In this document: piece by piece, positions 42,119-54,628 of the stretch
Numbering within the stretch: position 1 is the first letter of the stretch
Layout: each line of letters starts with the position of its first letter
Assembly (NCBI GenBank): GCA_007922195.1
Contig: ML681963.1
Location: forward strand, 58,382,584 to 58,446,583
Origin: Podocnemis expansa
Lineage: Eukaryota; Chordata; Testudines; Podocnemididae
Reading direction: 5' to 3'
DNA: 64,000 bases
Position numbers and translations under genes: made by a program
Notes under the pieces: generated by a model
What the model was told of the DNA's origin: nothing
Databases searched by the model: none
The model's input: only the letters and a program-made list of their open reading frames with translations

Positions 42119-43649
42119 GCGACGCTCTTGGCTTAGAAGACTACACTTATAAAGTTAGCAGATGACACCTAGCTGGGAGTTCAAAATTATTTGGACAAAC
42201 TGGTGAAATGATCTAAGGTAAACAGCATGAAATTCAATAAAGACTAATGCAAAGTATTCCACTTAGGAAAGAACAATGCATTGCACGCATACAAAATAGA
42301 CAATGACTGCTTAGGGAGGGGCATTGCAGAAAGGGATCTGGGTGTAACAGTGGACCACAAGCTAAATATGAGTCAATAGAGTAACACCATTGCAAAAAAA
42401 AAAAAAAAAAAGAAAGAAAAATTAAGAAAAAAAAATCAAACACCATTCTGGGATGTATTAACAGGAGTATTGTTATGTAAGACATGAGAAGTAATACTTC
42501 TGCTCTACTCAGCTCAGCTGGAGTATTACGTACAGTTCTGCGTGCCTCATTTCAGGAAGGATGTGGACAAAGAAGCCCAGAGAAGAGCAACACGAATGAT
42601 TAAAGGTCAGGAATACCTGACTTATAAAGAAAAATTGAAAGAGCTGGGTTTGTTTAGTCTGGAAAAGAGGAGACATGATCACAGTTTGCAAGTACCTAAA
42701 AGGTTGCTACAAGGAGGAGTTTGAAAAATTACCCTCCTTAACTACCTATGTTAGGACAAGAAGCAATAGGCTTAAATTACAGCAAGGGAGGTTTAGATGG
42801 ACATTAGGAAAAAATGCCTAACTGTCAGGGTGATTAACCACTGGAATAAGTTGCCTAGGCAGGTTGTGGAATCTCCATCAGTGGAAGTTTTTAAGAACAG
42901 GTTAGACAAGCACCTGTCAGGGATGGTTTAAGGGGGTACTTGGTCCAGCCATGAGTGCAGCGAACTGAACTCAACCTCTCATGGTCCCTTCCAGTTTCTA
43001 TAATTCTAAATGGTGAGCTGCATTGCCTAAGGGCTTATTGCTAAATCAGTACTCTTTCCTGGCTGCAGACTGACAGAGTGGAGTGACAGGGGGAGTGATT
43101 GGGACTTGCACAGTGAAGGCAAAAATAGGTGGGCTTAACTCTATCTCTATGTTATGGGAGGGCTTCCCCTATAAATGTCCATGTAGTCCCTAAGGAAGCC
43201 AGGGTGCTAGAGAATTGCACCTGGGTCATATGAAATTGCTAGGATTTGTGTTTTGGTTTCCTGTATCTTCTAACTTTCCAGAATGGGCACTGCCTGCTGT
43301 CAGGAAAATTCCCAAACTATTCCAGTGACTCAGCACCAAGGCATTCCTCAGATTGATACACAGACGTGGAAGCCTCTCTGAGCCCCAGAGGCAGGGCAGC
43401 AGGATATCCTGTATTATATGTACTTTGCTTATTGCTGTGCCATCTTGAGTACCTGGAGGGTGAATTCACAACAGGACAGTTAGTGGATGTGTCCTGGTAA
43501 GCTATGCCCATGTGAGTAAGTTCTGTTTCTGGCTCTTCAGCCCGAGCCTGTCTGACATTGGCCACTGCGTGCACATGCAGGAGGTTCTATGGACTGCATT
43601 GTGCAGGAGGTCAGATGAGATGATCATGGTGTCCCTTCTGGCCATAGAG

Positions 43650-43837
43650 CAGAGGTCTCAAACTCAAATCACCATGAGAGCTACATGAGGACTAGTATGT
43701 TAGCCCGAGGGCCACACCACTGAAACCTTTTCATATAACAATATTGCAAATATTGGTAACAATAGTGTTGTAACGGGCCGCAGGAAATAGCTTTAGGGGC
43801 CACATAAGGCCCATGGGCCACGTGTTTGAGATCCCTG
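43650..43837. mobile_element. hAT MITE, 'CTCAAACTC' family
   Basis: Ends CAGAGGTCTCAAACTC and GTGTTTGAGATCCCTG; flanks CCATAGAG and CCTTAGAG agree at 7 of 8. Confidence 0.82.
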
Positions 43838-43839
43838 CC

Positions 43840-44468
43840 TTAGAGTCTGAGCCCCTTGGCTTCTCTTGGTGGAGAACTAACTTTGTTTCTAAATATAAAT
43901 TTTTAGTTTAAGAGCAAGAGATGAATTACTTGCGACTGCAAGGGTCTCTAGTCCCTAGGTGCCCAGGCTCTGTCCTTAGCTCTTTGAGTATGAATATTAA
44001 GGGAGGCTCCCAGTTTCCCTCTAAAAGCAGCTGGATACTACATTAGTTTCTTTTTAAAAAAAGCTACTTAAGCAAGAATTAATCTCAGTATGTGTATGTC
44101 AACTTCACTACACAATAACAATGTGGTGGTATGAATGTTACAGTGACACAAAGGAGGGAGAAACAGGCTGTATCAGAAGCAAATATAGGTTTAAATAAAA
44201 TGGAGTCTTTTATGTTTCATCAAGAAGAGCAGACTGATATGAGGTCCTGTCTACATAAATGTCTTGGAAAGCAGCTTGGAGTGTTTGTCTTTTTACTCTG
44301 ACATTAAAAGGGTGAGAGAAAACAATAGTTACCAGTTGAAATGTGTAGTGGAGATACTAGGCAGGGAGATAATACTGTCCCCAGATCTTTCTGCTCTATG
44401 ATGTTTTCATGTGCACAATCCAGGGCAGAAATGCCAATATGTGCTGACTGCAAAATAACTACTAGTAC
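43840..44468. other. No gene recognised
   Basis: AT-rich; nothing identifiable. Confidence 0.4.
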
Positions 44469-44469
44469 T

Positions 44470-44936
44470 TAGGGCTGGTCCATCCATAGAGATGACCTAG
44501 GTGGTCGCCTAGGGTGCCAACATCTAGAAGGCACCATAGGCTGGCTGGAGCCAGCAAGCCCACTGCACCCTGCTCCACAGTAGCAGGAGCTAAGCCCTAG
44601 GGTGGAGCAAGACCCCGGCTGCAGAGGAGCACAGCTGTTGCCATTTGGCCCTGGCCAGGGGTGTGGCACTGCTGGTGGCACTGGGCTGTGGGCAGGGAGC
44701 TGGCCCTGGCTGGGAGAGTGGCGCTGGCAGCCGCATTGGGCTGCAGGTGGGGAGCCAGCCCTGGACAAGAGAGTGGCACCACTGCCCTGATTTGTCCTGG
44801 CAGGCTGCACGGCATCCACCTGCCACCTGGTCAAGCTTGGAGGGGGCCACCACCTGGCCTGGCCCAGGCCCCTGGGGGGGGAGAGGTGCCAAAATCTTAG
44901 GCACCTAGGGCACCAAAATACCTTGGGCCGGCCCTG
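44470..44936. mobile_element. hAT-type element, 'GGGCTGG' family
   Basis: Ends TAGGGCTGGTCC and GGGCCGGCCCTG, with 'gtcgcctagggtgcc' and 'gcacctagggcacc' as an inner inverted pair. Flanks CTAGTACT and TTAGTACT agree at 7 of 8. Confidence 0.8.
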
Positions 44937-45150
44937 TTAGTACTGTATATCATCAAAGGAATCGTCTCAACACTCCTATATAATGCATATAAACCACTAT
45001 ACTCTTTTGCAGAGAGAAAGCAAAGAAAGCTGGTATTTCCAGAGTTGGGGTGCCTGAAACTAGGCATCTGAATTACATTTAGGCAAAATCAGGTCCCTCC
45101 TAGAGATGCAGCTGCTGTTGAAATCAGTGCCCTAGGTGCTCAGCATCTTT

Positions 45151-45589
45151 GGGTATGTCTACACTGGCTAATTAGTATGGACTAAGAAGGCTTAGTCCGG
45201 ACTAATTTAGCCCATGGCCACACTAGGCTTTCCCTTGTTCAAACTGAGAAATTTCTTAGTTCAAACTGAGAAATTTCTTAGTTCAAACTAGTTAGTATCC
45301 GCATACATTCTGGTCTGCCTGAGTTCAAATGTTAGTTTGAACTAAGTCCAGCCAAGACCCAGACTTATGCTAAGTTTGAACTTAAGAAGTTTGAACTAAG
45401 CCGGCTAGTTTGAACTAACCACACATTCTAGTTCAAACTAAGTGTTAGTTTGAACTAAAACGCACAGTTAGTTTGAACGTAGAAGTGTGATGTTAGTTCA
45501 AACTAATCCTGGGTTAGTTCAAACCAAGCTCGAACTTCTTAATTTGAACTGACAAGTCTGAACTAAATTTTGCATATGTAGAAATAGCC
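45151..45589. mobile_element. Harbinger-like MITE, TTAGTTTGAACTAA type
   Basis: Ends GGGTATGTCTACACTGGC and GCATATGTAGAAATAGCC (imperfect inverted repeat); TTT at 45148-45150 and 45590-45592. The interior is a dense array of 'agttcaaact' and 'agtttgaact' palindromes. The GGGTATGTCTACAC start is common in turtle genomes, as I recall. Confidence 0.78.
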
Positions 45590-45599
45590 TTTGAGAACC

Positions 45600-48500
45600 A
45601 CGCAACTTGGGAAAATGCTCACCTAGGGATTTAGGTCTGGGTATTGAAAGAGGTCTTGGGTATAAGGTGCCATGGGATTGGGGCACCCCACGCTGTAGGC
45701 TCCTTTGACAACCCCAGCCAAAGTGCCCAATTTTAGGTGACTGCACACAGGAAAGATTTTGCCAGTATGCAAGGTTCAAGATCAGAGCCTGAGTTCTGGA
45801 TTAGTCCCTTGTCATTAATCACTCTCCATTAGAGTCAACTGCCTTCCATCCAACACCAAGGCATTTTCTAAAACATATTGACTATAGAAAGAAGCAGCTG
45901 GAGCTAGTGTACCCCTTGCTAGGCTTCCAAACCCAGCATCAACTGACTAGTTTGTCTCCTGTAGTGGGAATGATGTAATAAAATTTGATTAAACTAAAAA
46001 TTCTGCTGCAGTAAGCCCCTGCTAAATGGCTGCCTTTAGTGATCAGTGGGTATTCTGTCATGTAGCTGAAACATTTGCCCACAGAAATTTCTTCTAAATG
46101 TGTATAAAACAGAAGAATATTTAAATTAATGATGGATGAGCCAGCAGCATAAACCATAATTTTCTAGAATTCCTCTCACAAATGAGAGCAAAGGGACCCA
46201 GCAGATGGCAGTAGTGTTCCACTAAGTAGGATGTTTTGGCAGAGGACTTCTGATGGAGTATCTGCTGCCATCCAAAATTTAGCCCTGGCTATGATGTGCC
46301 CTCCTGTGTGGTGTGATGTCCAGGACTTTGACTGAGAAATACAATCTGCTTGATAAACAAAGCTCAGACTTCAATCTCTGAGACACAAGTCACCAGAATA
46401 CTTTATAAAGATCTTCAGGTTACTTTTTGAAAAACTTGGGCTGGAGCAGAACTGAGGAATTTCAGGTGTCTAAGTATTTCTGAATGGGGAATGACTTTTT
46501 CCAAAAGTATCACATGTAGTTCAAATGAAACAATGTGATCTTGTGAATATACTTGCCAGTTTGCAAAGGAGGGTAAATAATTCATCATTTGCAGAATGAG
46601 TTTCAGCTAGTTAATTATATTTTTGGAATAAAATACTGGGCAAATACTTTTTCAAACTTTGTGCAGGTGCAGACGCAAAGATGATCATACTGAAATTCAC
46701 TATTGTATCATAAAAAATAGTGGGGACTAATTTTTGCATTATTCGGGGTTATTTCCAGCTGGCAGCAGCAGGGCAAGGTCCTGCAATCCCAGCCATTCTC
46801 AACTGTATGAGGGGTGGAGGCTGTTGTCCAGCACTTCCTGCCATTTTATCTCTATAAACATAATTTATGATTCGCACCCTTCTCTACCCTGTGCAATGTG
46901 GAATCGTGGCTATCAGTACATGTTTGAATATAGCTCTGCTAGTGATACAGATACTGCAATGGTTGGCCTGTGAACACAGCACAGCATGCACCCAGAACTT
47001 GTCAGAACATGAAGCAACAAAGCAAGCTGATATTTACATGTATCTACTCCATTAGAGATTTCAACTCCCAGCTAGCATTGGGGACAGTCTCCAAGTGACA
47101 TGCTCAGTCCATAATTGCTGCTGAGCCAGTCCCAGCATGTGGCTTAGCATTTTGAACGTGGCCCCAAAGTTCTGTAGGGGACCTTGCACAAGCTGGGTGG
47201 TTCTCCAGCCTGCATTGCAGGGGCAGCTATTGGAAACCAAATCAGTTTTCTTCATATTTACAAAAACAAAAACAAAGAAGTGGCACCTGCCTGTCTCTTA
47301 TTGAACTAGAAGGTGCCATTGGCCAAGAGTACAGCTCAGCAGGTCTTCTTGGAACTAAGTATCTCTAACATGAAGCACCTTGTTGGTCAGTTCCAAGGAT
47401 CTGACCATTCTCTGAGTGCAGACTTCTGGGACTGCAGTTAAAGGGGAACTGTCAGTATGCTTCTAGTCCAGCAGTTCTAAAACTTCCCCATCAGGAATGT
47501 TTCCAGGCATGTTTGTTCAAAATTCCAGTGAAAACAGCTGTTTGTTATCTTTTAATTAACATTTCCCTGAGTGTTTGCAACTAAAACAATGTGGCAGAGG
47601 TAGGCCTGTGTGAGAATTTGGCAGACAAGTCACTTCCATTGACATGAGACAAATCAAGCTGTCTGTTCTCCAGTGTCTCTGACTTTCTCAAATTTATCAT
47701 GAGTCTCATGATAATTGCTTAGTTCCAAAGGGGTAGCCATGTCTTTGCTTTTTATGATAACTGGTGTGTTCCCTACACCCTAGCTTCTTGAGTCAGGTGA
47801 TTACAAGAGACTCCCAGCTTTAATTTCATTTAAAAAATGGAGTTTCTTCATGGCTGTGGACAAACTTCTGAAATGTAACCTCAGGAACCAGAAAGCAAAG
47901 GGTGTTTATTTTAGGCATCTCATGGTGGTTAAGGCGATCTGCTTGACTACTGAATGCTGGGGATTGGCAAAATGCAAAAACCATAAAGTGTGAAAAGTAA
48001 GTAAGATTTTTTAAAATTAGCTTTCAGTGAATTCTGGTGGAATGTGTAACACAGGGTGAAAAGTTTATTTTAAACAATCAGTTGGGCTAAATTCTAAGAT
48101 GTATTATTGTTCTTTAACATGGACTCAGGGGACCCCAATGTAGTACAGTGGTGGCTTTTGGGGTGAAGCTTCCTTTGGGCTGAAATCAACATGAATAAAT
48201 AGGAATAATTTTCATCCCTGTGTAAATTCAGCTGAGTTGCAACAAATGCTAGAAAGGATGGAAAGAAAACCTCAAAGCTTCAAAGCCTCAGTGAAAAAAA
48301 TCAAGACGACTATTTGTTGATTCATGCACACTGAAAAGCAACTGCCTTAGCAGGAATAGCTCATCAGTGCAGGGTTTGGGTTGCCCAGGGTGTGTATGCA
48401 TGAGGCCTCTGGCAAGCCCCTCACCATTGGCAAGTCAAGTGTGATGATAGGACAGTGAGCAGCCCCTTGAAAGGACCCAGCTATTTCCAATACCACAAGA

Positions 48501-49100
48501 AAGCCAGGTTAGTAGGAATGGAAGAGCTGATTGCTCTCAGCTGGAGAGCTGAGGGGAGGGAGGGTTGAGCAGTCATTGCTCTATTACACACGGTATATTT
48601 GAGCTCTGGCAGGGCACAAGCTCTGTAGAGTGAATGCAGAATGTAGATGAATGTGTCATCTTGTCCTTGTGCAAGAACAACAACTTCCCTCATTCAGCTT
48701 GCCCACTAACTGTCTGTGTCTTGCATGTGGTTAGGACACAAGCACCTCCCCTGGAAACCAAAGACAGATGTGCAAGAGGGCAGGCTATGGGTCCCTTCTC
48801 CATGGGAATTCTCCAAGTTCATAGAGCATGGAAATCTTTGTTTTCTCTGGGGCCACTCAAACAGTTGTTTTGCTGAGACGGTGGTAAGGAGCCTTTGAAC
48901 ACATCCAGCCTATGGCAGTAGTGACTGAAAAGTTTTACCATCTGATGGCAAAAGGGGAATAAGTTGGGGAGCTCCACTCAGTTCCCCCTGCCCAAGCTAA
49001 GGATTCAATGGGCATTGGAGAGTGAATCCACCTGCCCCTTCCTTCACCCTTGGAGATCAGGGCTGAGTCATGCTAATTGCCTTGCCCTTGCGGTGCTCAG
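45600..49100. other. Gene-free, repeat-poor stretch
   Basis: No coding exon and almost no transposon ends. It holds AT-rich blocks that could be conserved noncoding elements (for example 46,540-46,640 and 47,520-47,700). Confidence 0.45.
47520..47700. promoter_or_regulatory. Candidate conserved noncoding element
   Basis: Begins with a palindromic E-box context (AAACAGCTGTTTGTTATC), then TTTTAATTAACATT (homeodomain-like core), and ends with CATGAGTCTCATGATAATTG. There are no repeat hallmarks. Candidate only; conservation cannot be tested here. Confidence 0.3.
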
Positions 49101-49116
49101 TGCAGAACCTCTAGGC

Positions 49117-49496
49117 CAGTGGTTCCTAACCTGGGGTCTGGGCACACCCAAAAGTCTGCAGACATGTTGCAGGGGGTCCACTGAGCTTCTCCCTTCCAGG
49201 TCCAGAATCCAGCTGCAGCCCCATGCACCCTGCCAGGGCTGCTTCTCCCTGCCCACCAATCCTGGCAGGGGGATGAGGCCGTGGCAGCTCCCCAGGAGGG
49301 GCAAGGGCAGGAGGCCATAGCTGCCATGGGTCAGCTCCCCAGAAATGCAGGCCATGGTGGTGGCAGTGCTGCTCACGGGCTGTCCCAATGGCACTGCCAG
49401 AGTGGCACAGGCCAGATTACGTAGTTAGCTAGGGGAGCCAAAAGATTTTTTTTGTTAAAAAGGGGTCCCCAGCCTGAAAAAGGTTGGGAACCACTG
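49117..49496. mobile_element. hAT-type element, 'CAGTGGTTCCCAACC' family
   Basis: Ends CAGTGGTTCCTAACCTGG and AGGTTGGGAACCACTG; flanks CTCTAGGC and TTCTAGGC agree at 7 of 8. Relative of 28,197. Confidence 0.85.
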
Positions 49497-50021
49497 TTCT
49501 AGGCTGTCAGCGCAGCACCTTTCACCAGCACAAAATGCACATACACCCTTTCAAAGGGCTGAAGAAAGTATCTCACTGGCACATGTGCCTTTGCACATCT
49601 CAATGCTGCCACAGCTCACCATGTCGAGAAGCGGTCATGTAATTAAAAACTAGAAAATCTGTCACAGGTTAAACACAGTCTTTTGGTGCCAGGAGTGGGC
49701 AGATGTGCAGGGCCAGCAGGAGAATTAAGAGGTGGGTTGCCTGCTGAAAAAGGGAAGGAGTTTTGATTTTCTTTTATGGCCAAGTCTGTGCAGTTTTTGG
49801 CGTGTTTAGGGCAATGCCACCCAGAGCTGCTTGGCTTGTATGTAGATTCAGATTGGATGTCAGCTGCCTTCCCTGTATGATGCATGGGTCCCTTCAGAGT
49901 CTCTGAAGCCAGCTTCCCCTGCTTTCTGCACACAGATACAATTGCAAACAGATTCAGGGCAATAAGCAAGGAAACTAGCCTTGCTAAAACCCTTCCAGCT
50001 CATCAATGTTATAGTAGCCCT

Positions 50022-50079
50022 TTGCTGTGTGTGTGTGTGTGTGCGTGTGCGTGTGCGTGTGCGTGTGCGCGCGCGCGCA
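50022..50079 (+). repeat. Compound (TG)n-(CGTGTG)n-(CG)n microsatellite
   Basis: About 58 bp of alternating purine and pyrimidine: TG repeats, then GCGTGT units, then a CGCGCGCG run. Such a tract can favour Z-DNA. Confidence 0.9.
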
Positions 50080-51690
50080 AGGGGACCCAGCTCTGTGCTG
50101 CAGACACACTTTGCGTGCACTTGCGCAAAGCCTTGTTAATGTCACGCTTGTTCCACAATCTCTTATTGGGCTCAGTTCAGAGCTTTGAGTGGGACCAGTT
50201 TTCTGAGCCCAACTCTTGTTCTTGCTGGGCTTACAAAAACCAGATCCCAGCCTGACTTGCATGGGTTTGCAGAAGGCAGAAATGAGGGCAGGGTCTTGCC
50301 CAAATTCACTGCCTGGGGTTCCTCAGCTCTAAAGGGGGTAACAGTCAGTGGTGCCACATAGTGAGGAGTTAGCGATCAGCTACGGTCTGTAAAACACTTC
50401 GAAGGTAGAGAGTGCACAGGAGACAGGAGTATGAAGAGCAACATGTGCTGTCTTGGCCATATGCCAAGGTTGCTGCACATTAAGAGTGTTGCTGACCTAT
50501 CAACTGCAAGTGGCCAAAGACCAGAGAGGAGAAAATCAGGGTCTTACATCCTCCAGCTGGTGCTTAGGGGAGGGTGATGAAAGAGTCTGCTTGCCACTCT
50601 GTTACTGTAATTATCACCAGCAGAACAATGATTGAACCAGCAAGTTCTTTAGTGAGGAGATTCCCTGCAGCTTGCCAGACACAGATATCAAAACACTCCC
50701 CCAGACTCATGGGTTGGGTTTCAGGCCTCCATGAAAGAGTCTGCCATAGACCAATTTCACATGATTCCTTGTTCAAGCTCTAGAACTCAATTGATAATGA
50801 CTACCTATAAAAGTTAATAGCAGGGTACATTAAAATGTTTGCAGGATTATCTCTAGGCACCTGCAGCAATATATTACTGGCAGAATAATCACAGTCCTTA
50901 AGCCTATCAGATGGGTTTTTTGTAGGCATCTGTGAGGCAGACAGCAGGTTAGTGCAACAGGCTGGAATGGCACAGGAGTGTCCGGGTGACCAGTCAGAAA
51001 TACCCCTATCACTTGATGGTACAGTGATAACACCAAAGCTCATCCCTGCAAAACAGCCTTAAATAGAATCCTAATTACCAGTGAATCCCTTAGGGGCCAG
51101 CTGCTGTCCAGTTCAGTGGGGCCAAAGCCAGGACCCCATGCATAGGGGCTGGCACAAGGAGTGTGGGGCATGCTGCAGCACCCCCTTGCTTGCAGTCATT
51201 TCCCTTGTATCCAGAACTTCCATTTGTTTCAATAGTTCTCAGCACCTCCATTGGGCGCATTGTTCCAGCCCCCCCAATGCCTGCACTGTGGTGAACACAC
51301 CCAGTGGGACTACTTAGGCAAGGTGGATTAAATTCCTGGTTTTGTTACAGACTCTCTGAGCAACCTTAAACAGATCACTGAATCACACTGTGAAAGATGG
51401 GGGGAGGACAATCACAGGGTTTAGTGGGGTAGGAGATAGGGCAGCTAACCCCCAAAAGAGCCATACTCTGGATGGGGCTTTAAACCTCCTGTCTTGATGT
51501 TACAGCTGAACTATCCCCAGCCTCCTGATGGATTAATCGAATCATTGCTGCATGTTATAAACTTATCTGCTGGCCTCAGAGCCTGTGGCCTTATAAGTCT
51601 GCTCACAGGCAGCTCCTCTGCCTATTACTCTGACACATCCCATGTGGGTGTGGCCAGGTGTTTTAAATGCTGTTGCCAGTGAGCTTGTAC
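50080..51690. other. No gene recognised
   Basis: Mixed-composition intergenic sequence; no transposon ends or coding exon identified. Confidence 0.4.
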
Positions 51691-51702
51691 AGTGGCTTAG
51701 AT

Positions 51703-52372
51703 CAGGGATAGCCAAATTTATGGAACTCAAGAGCCACACAAGTTGATTACTAAACCTTCAAGAGCCTCACCAAGGCATATAGCCATATACTTTTACCTAC
51801 TCCAAAATTATTAAGTTTAACATCCATTTCACACTTTATATTTATTGTAAAAAGAGGGAAAATATTGATCCTACTAATGTCAGATTCTAATAATTACTTA
51901 AGGTTACCATGAAAACTAGGCCTGTAGAGTAAATGATCTATTTTCTTTGTATTTTTATTCATTATTTGATGTCATGTTTAGAAGGACTTATACAACACGA
52001 TTTTATTTTAATAATGAGTAAACTGCATTAGGACCTATGATAAAAATCTAAATACGCCGCCACTTCTCCCTGTCATCCCTGACCATGCCAGTGCTTCTCC
52101 CTGCTGTTCCAAACCCCTCCCTAACCCCCAGGCCCTGACGCTGGCTCCCCTAGTCTGCACCAGCACTCCCCAGGTCCCCTTACCTGGCCACTCCAGCAGC
52201 TAGGCACAGGCTGGGGCTCCCCCCGAGCATGCTCAGGGCAGGAGATTCAAAACTCCGAGACTGGGGCTGCTTTCCCCTCTCTGACCTGGGTATAAGCTGA
52301 GTTCTTCCGCGAGCTGCACTTTTTCATTCAAGACCCTCATGCAGCTCCTGAGCTGCAGTTTGGCCACACCTG
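51703..52372. mobile_element. hAT element, relative of 35,578 (inverted)
   Basis: Ends CAGGGATAGCCAAATTT and AGTTTGGCCACACCTG; flanks GCTTAGAT and GCTTAGAC agree at 7 of 8. Its left end is the reverse complement of the right end at 37,545. About 670 bp against 1,968, because it lacks the nested insertions and some interior. Confidence 0.82.
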
Positions 52373-53219
52373 GCTTAGACCAATCAGCCTGGTTTGGTGC
52401 TGAGTACCTTTAAGGGGCTCTGTGGGTAGCCCACAGACTGTCTTGATAGGACATGCTACTTCTACCCCAGCTCTTCTCCTCAGGCCTGAGGCAAACTTTC
52501 TAGCCTTTCTTCAGTCTTAAATGGAGTGTGGTGCGCAGGGTCACAGAGTAGAGCAGCAGTAAGACTTTTGGTTTTGAGCTCTGGTTTTGACAAGGGGGAG
52601 GCAATGAATGTTTATAGCAATAGTTAAAATCAGTGCAGCAATGAATTGCTAGTAAACAGAAGGATAAAACCTTGACTTCTATGGTCTTGCAGGGACCATT
52701 TGGGTTTCCTAGCTCCCCAAACGGATGCAGCCCCAGCAGGAATATTGTGAGCCAGGTGTGGGTTGGGTTGCCAATGTCTAGCAGCCAGTAGCAGGACAAC
52801 AAGCAGGGTGGGGCCCTCAAGAAATCCAGGCTAGAATATTTCTTATCACACCTGGGTGCAAAACTCTTTCTTTTCTTCAGCCAAAATCTCCTTCTCAGAT
52901 TAAATTAAGGAGAATTTCTTATAAATAAATACACAAAGCAGCTCACGTCTGCAGAAGCCTGACGTCCTGGCAAAGCAAGCTCTTCCACAAAGCGCAAAAC
53001 ACCAAAAAAAATTCTGCTGTCTGTATAATGTTAGGGACTAAAAACATTTAGCATATGTAGGGATCTGAGGCAAATGGCGGGTAGGAATTCATTATTTAGT
53101 GAGAGCAGAGTCCTGGGATATTCCTGGCTTGGCAGAGGCACAGCCAGAAATAGTAAGTTAGTGAATATAGCTCATCATTTACCTAAGCACCAGCCCTGAT
53201 GCACCTTTCTAGGGAAGCT

Positions 53220-53530
53220 CTAATTTATTATGCATTGTCATTAGCTGTAGCAGGCAGCAGGGCTTTCATTAGAGCTGGAGTTAAGGTCTGTTTTGGCTGC
53301 CTCATCAGCATCAGTGAACTGCGTCCCTGTGAGGTTTGATACAATTTAATTAACCTAATTAAAAGCTCTGATTGCAGAGATGATTGGGGTAGAGCCAGTA
53401 GCAACTGCATATTTATAACGAGCTGGAAGGTGTGGGACTGGAGCCAAATGATATGCATCTCTAATGAGCGGGTGCTATTGAAGTGTGGATTTGGAACACT
53501 AACATTTATTTTTGGCAACAATGGCCAGTT
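53220..53530. promoter_or_regulatory. Candidate conserved noncoding element (TAAT/POU-like sites)
   Basis: Repeat-free block with TTTAATTAACCTAATTAAAA (about 53,344), a TATTTATAA, ATGATATGCATCTCTAATGA (about 53,448), and a TGATTGCAGAGATGATTGG stretch. Dense homeodomain-core TAAT and an octamer-like ATGCAT are typical of developmental enhancers. Function is inference. Confidence 0.35.
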
Positions 53531-54436
53531 TATCTCCACATAGAAGTGATCTTAGCTGGATCAAATCAACCCCAAAGTGCAATGGAGCATTCCCTCCTGG
53601 GTATCCCCTGCTGAGTGGCACCCAGCACCCATGCCACAGTAAACACACCCCTGTGCACACCCTATATACACTGAGATGTGTCCATGTGCATCACACATTA
53701 GCAGTCTAGGAACACTTGGAGGCAGGCGGTCAGGTGTTACAGCTCCAGAAGCCATTATTCTGTAGTGTTACCTCACACGCTTACACCCTTCCCCACTGTT
53801 TCATCTATCTACCCTGAGACATTACCCTGGCCCACATGTGACTGTGAGCTTTCCAAGCAGAGACTGCCCTCTTTGGGATCTTGGTCTGTCCAGCAGCCAA
53901 GACGGAGGGCCCCAGCCCCTGGCTGGGGTCGTGGGAACTACAGTGATACGATCAGTGAAGCTATCGGATGGAAGATGCCCTGTCCTTATTCGGGGCCTTA
54001 GCATCCTGCAGCCCTGGATGATACACTGTCATTAAGGCCCGGGGCTCTAATGCATTTGCTGTTCATGCACTTAGGTCCTCGTGGGAGAGGGGGAAGGACA
54101 AGGTTTAACATGTGGGGAAATGGGGCATCATGTAACCCCTCAGTCACACATCCTCTCTGGAGTCTCCCAGTCTCAAGCTCACAAGCTGCTCCAGTCTCTT
54201 TTTCTCAGGGCCATTTTCAGTAACTTTGAACTCTGAGTCTGAACTGAGCTGGGTCCTGAGAGCCAAAGTAGGGACAGAGATGTGCCAGGCAGCTGGAGGC
54301 CACCCCCCAAAAGGAACAACAGAGAGACAGATGGTCTCTCCCATTCTTCCAGCATGAATGGAGACCCAAGGGAGACTTGCCCCTCTTCCACCCCACTCCT
54401 TATACATATCTTCACTGGCCAAGACTCGCCATAAAG

Positions 54437-54628
54437 CCGGGGTCACAAACATGCAGCCCCTAAAACTATTTCCTGCAGCCTTCAATGACACTATTATTAC
54501 CAATATTTGCAATATTGTTGAATGAAAAGGTTTCAGTGGTGCAGCCCTCAGGCTAACGTACTAGTGCTCATGCAGTCCTCTACTAGTCCTCATGCAGCCG
54601 TCATGGTGATTTGAGTTTGAGACCTCTG
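54437..54628. mobile_element. hAT MITE, 'CTCAAACTC' family, exact TSD
   Basis: Flanked by CCATAAAG at 54429-54436 and 54629-54636. Ends CCGGGGTCACAAACATG and TTTGAGTTTGAGACCTCTG. Inverted relative to 8,179 and 43,650. Confidence 0.88.

Larger units (their letters stand above)
41348..43012 (+). mobile_element. CR1 LINE, 3' end, interrupted by an insertion
   Basis: 41348-41385 matches the CR1 RT region ('gttcaatattttcatcagtgacttagg'). The LINE resumes at about 42,120 ('acttataaagttagcagatgacacc'), after about 735 bp of foreign GC-rich sequence. It runs through the ORF2 C-terminus (RRATRMIKGQEYL, ELGLFSLEKRR, 42,571-42,669) and the CR1 3' UTR, ending 'tggtcccttccagtttctat'. It has stops and an A18 run near 42,394; dead copy. 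Confidence 0.8.
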
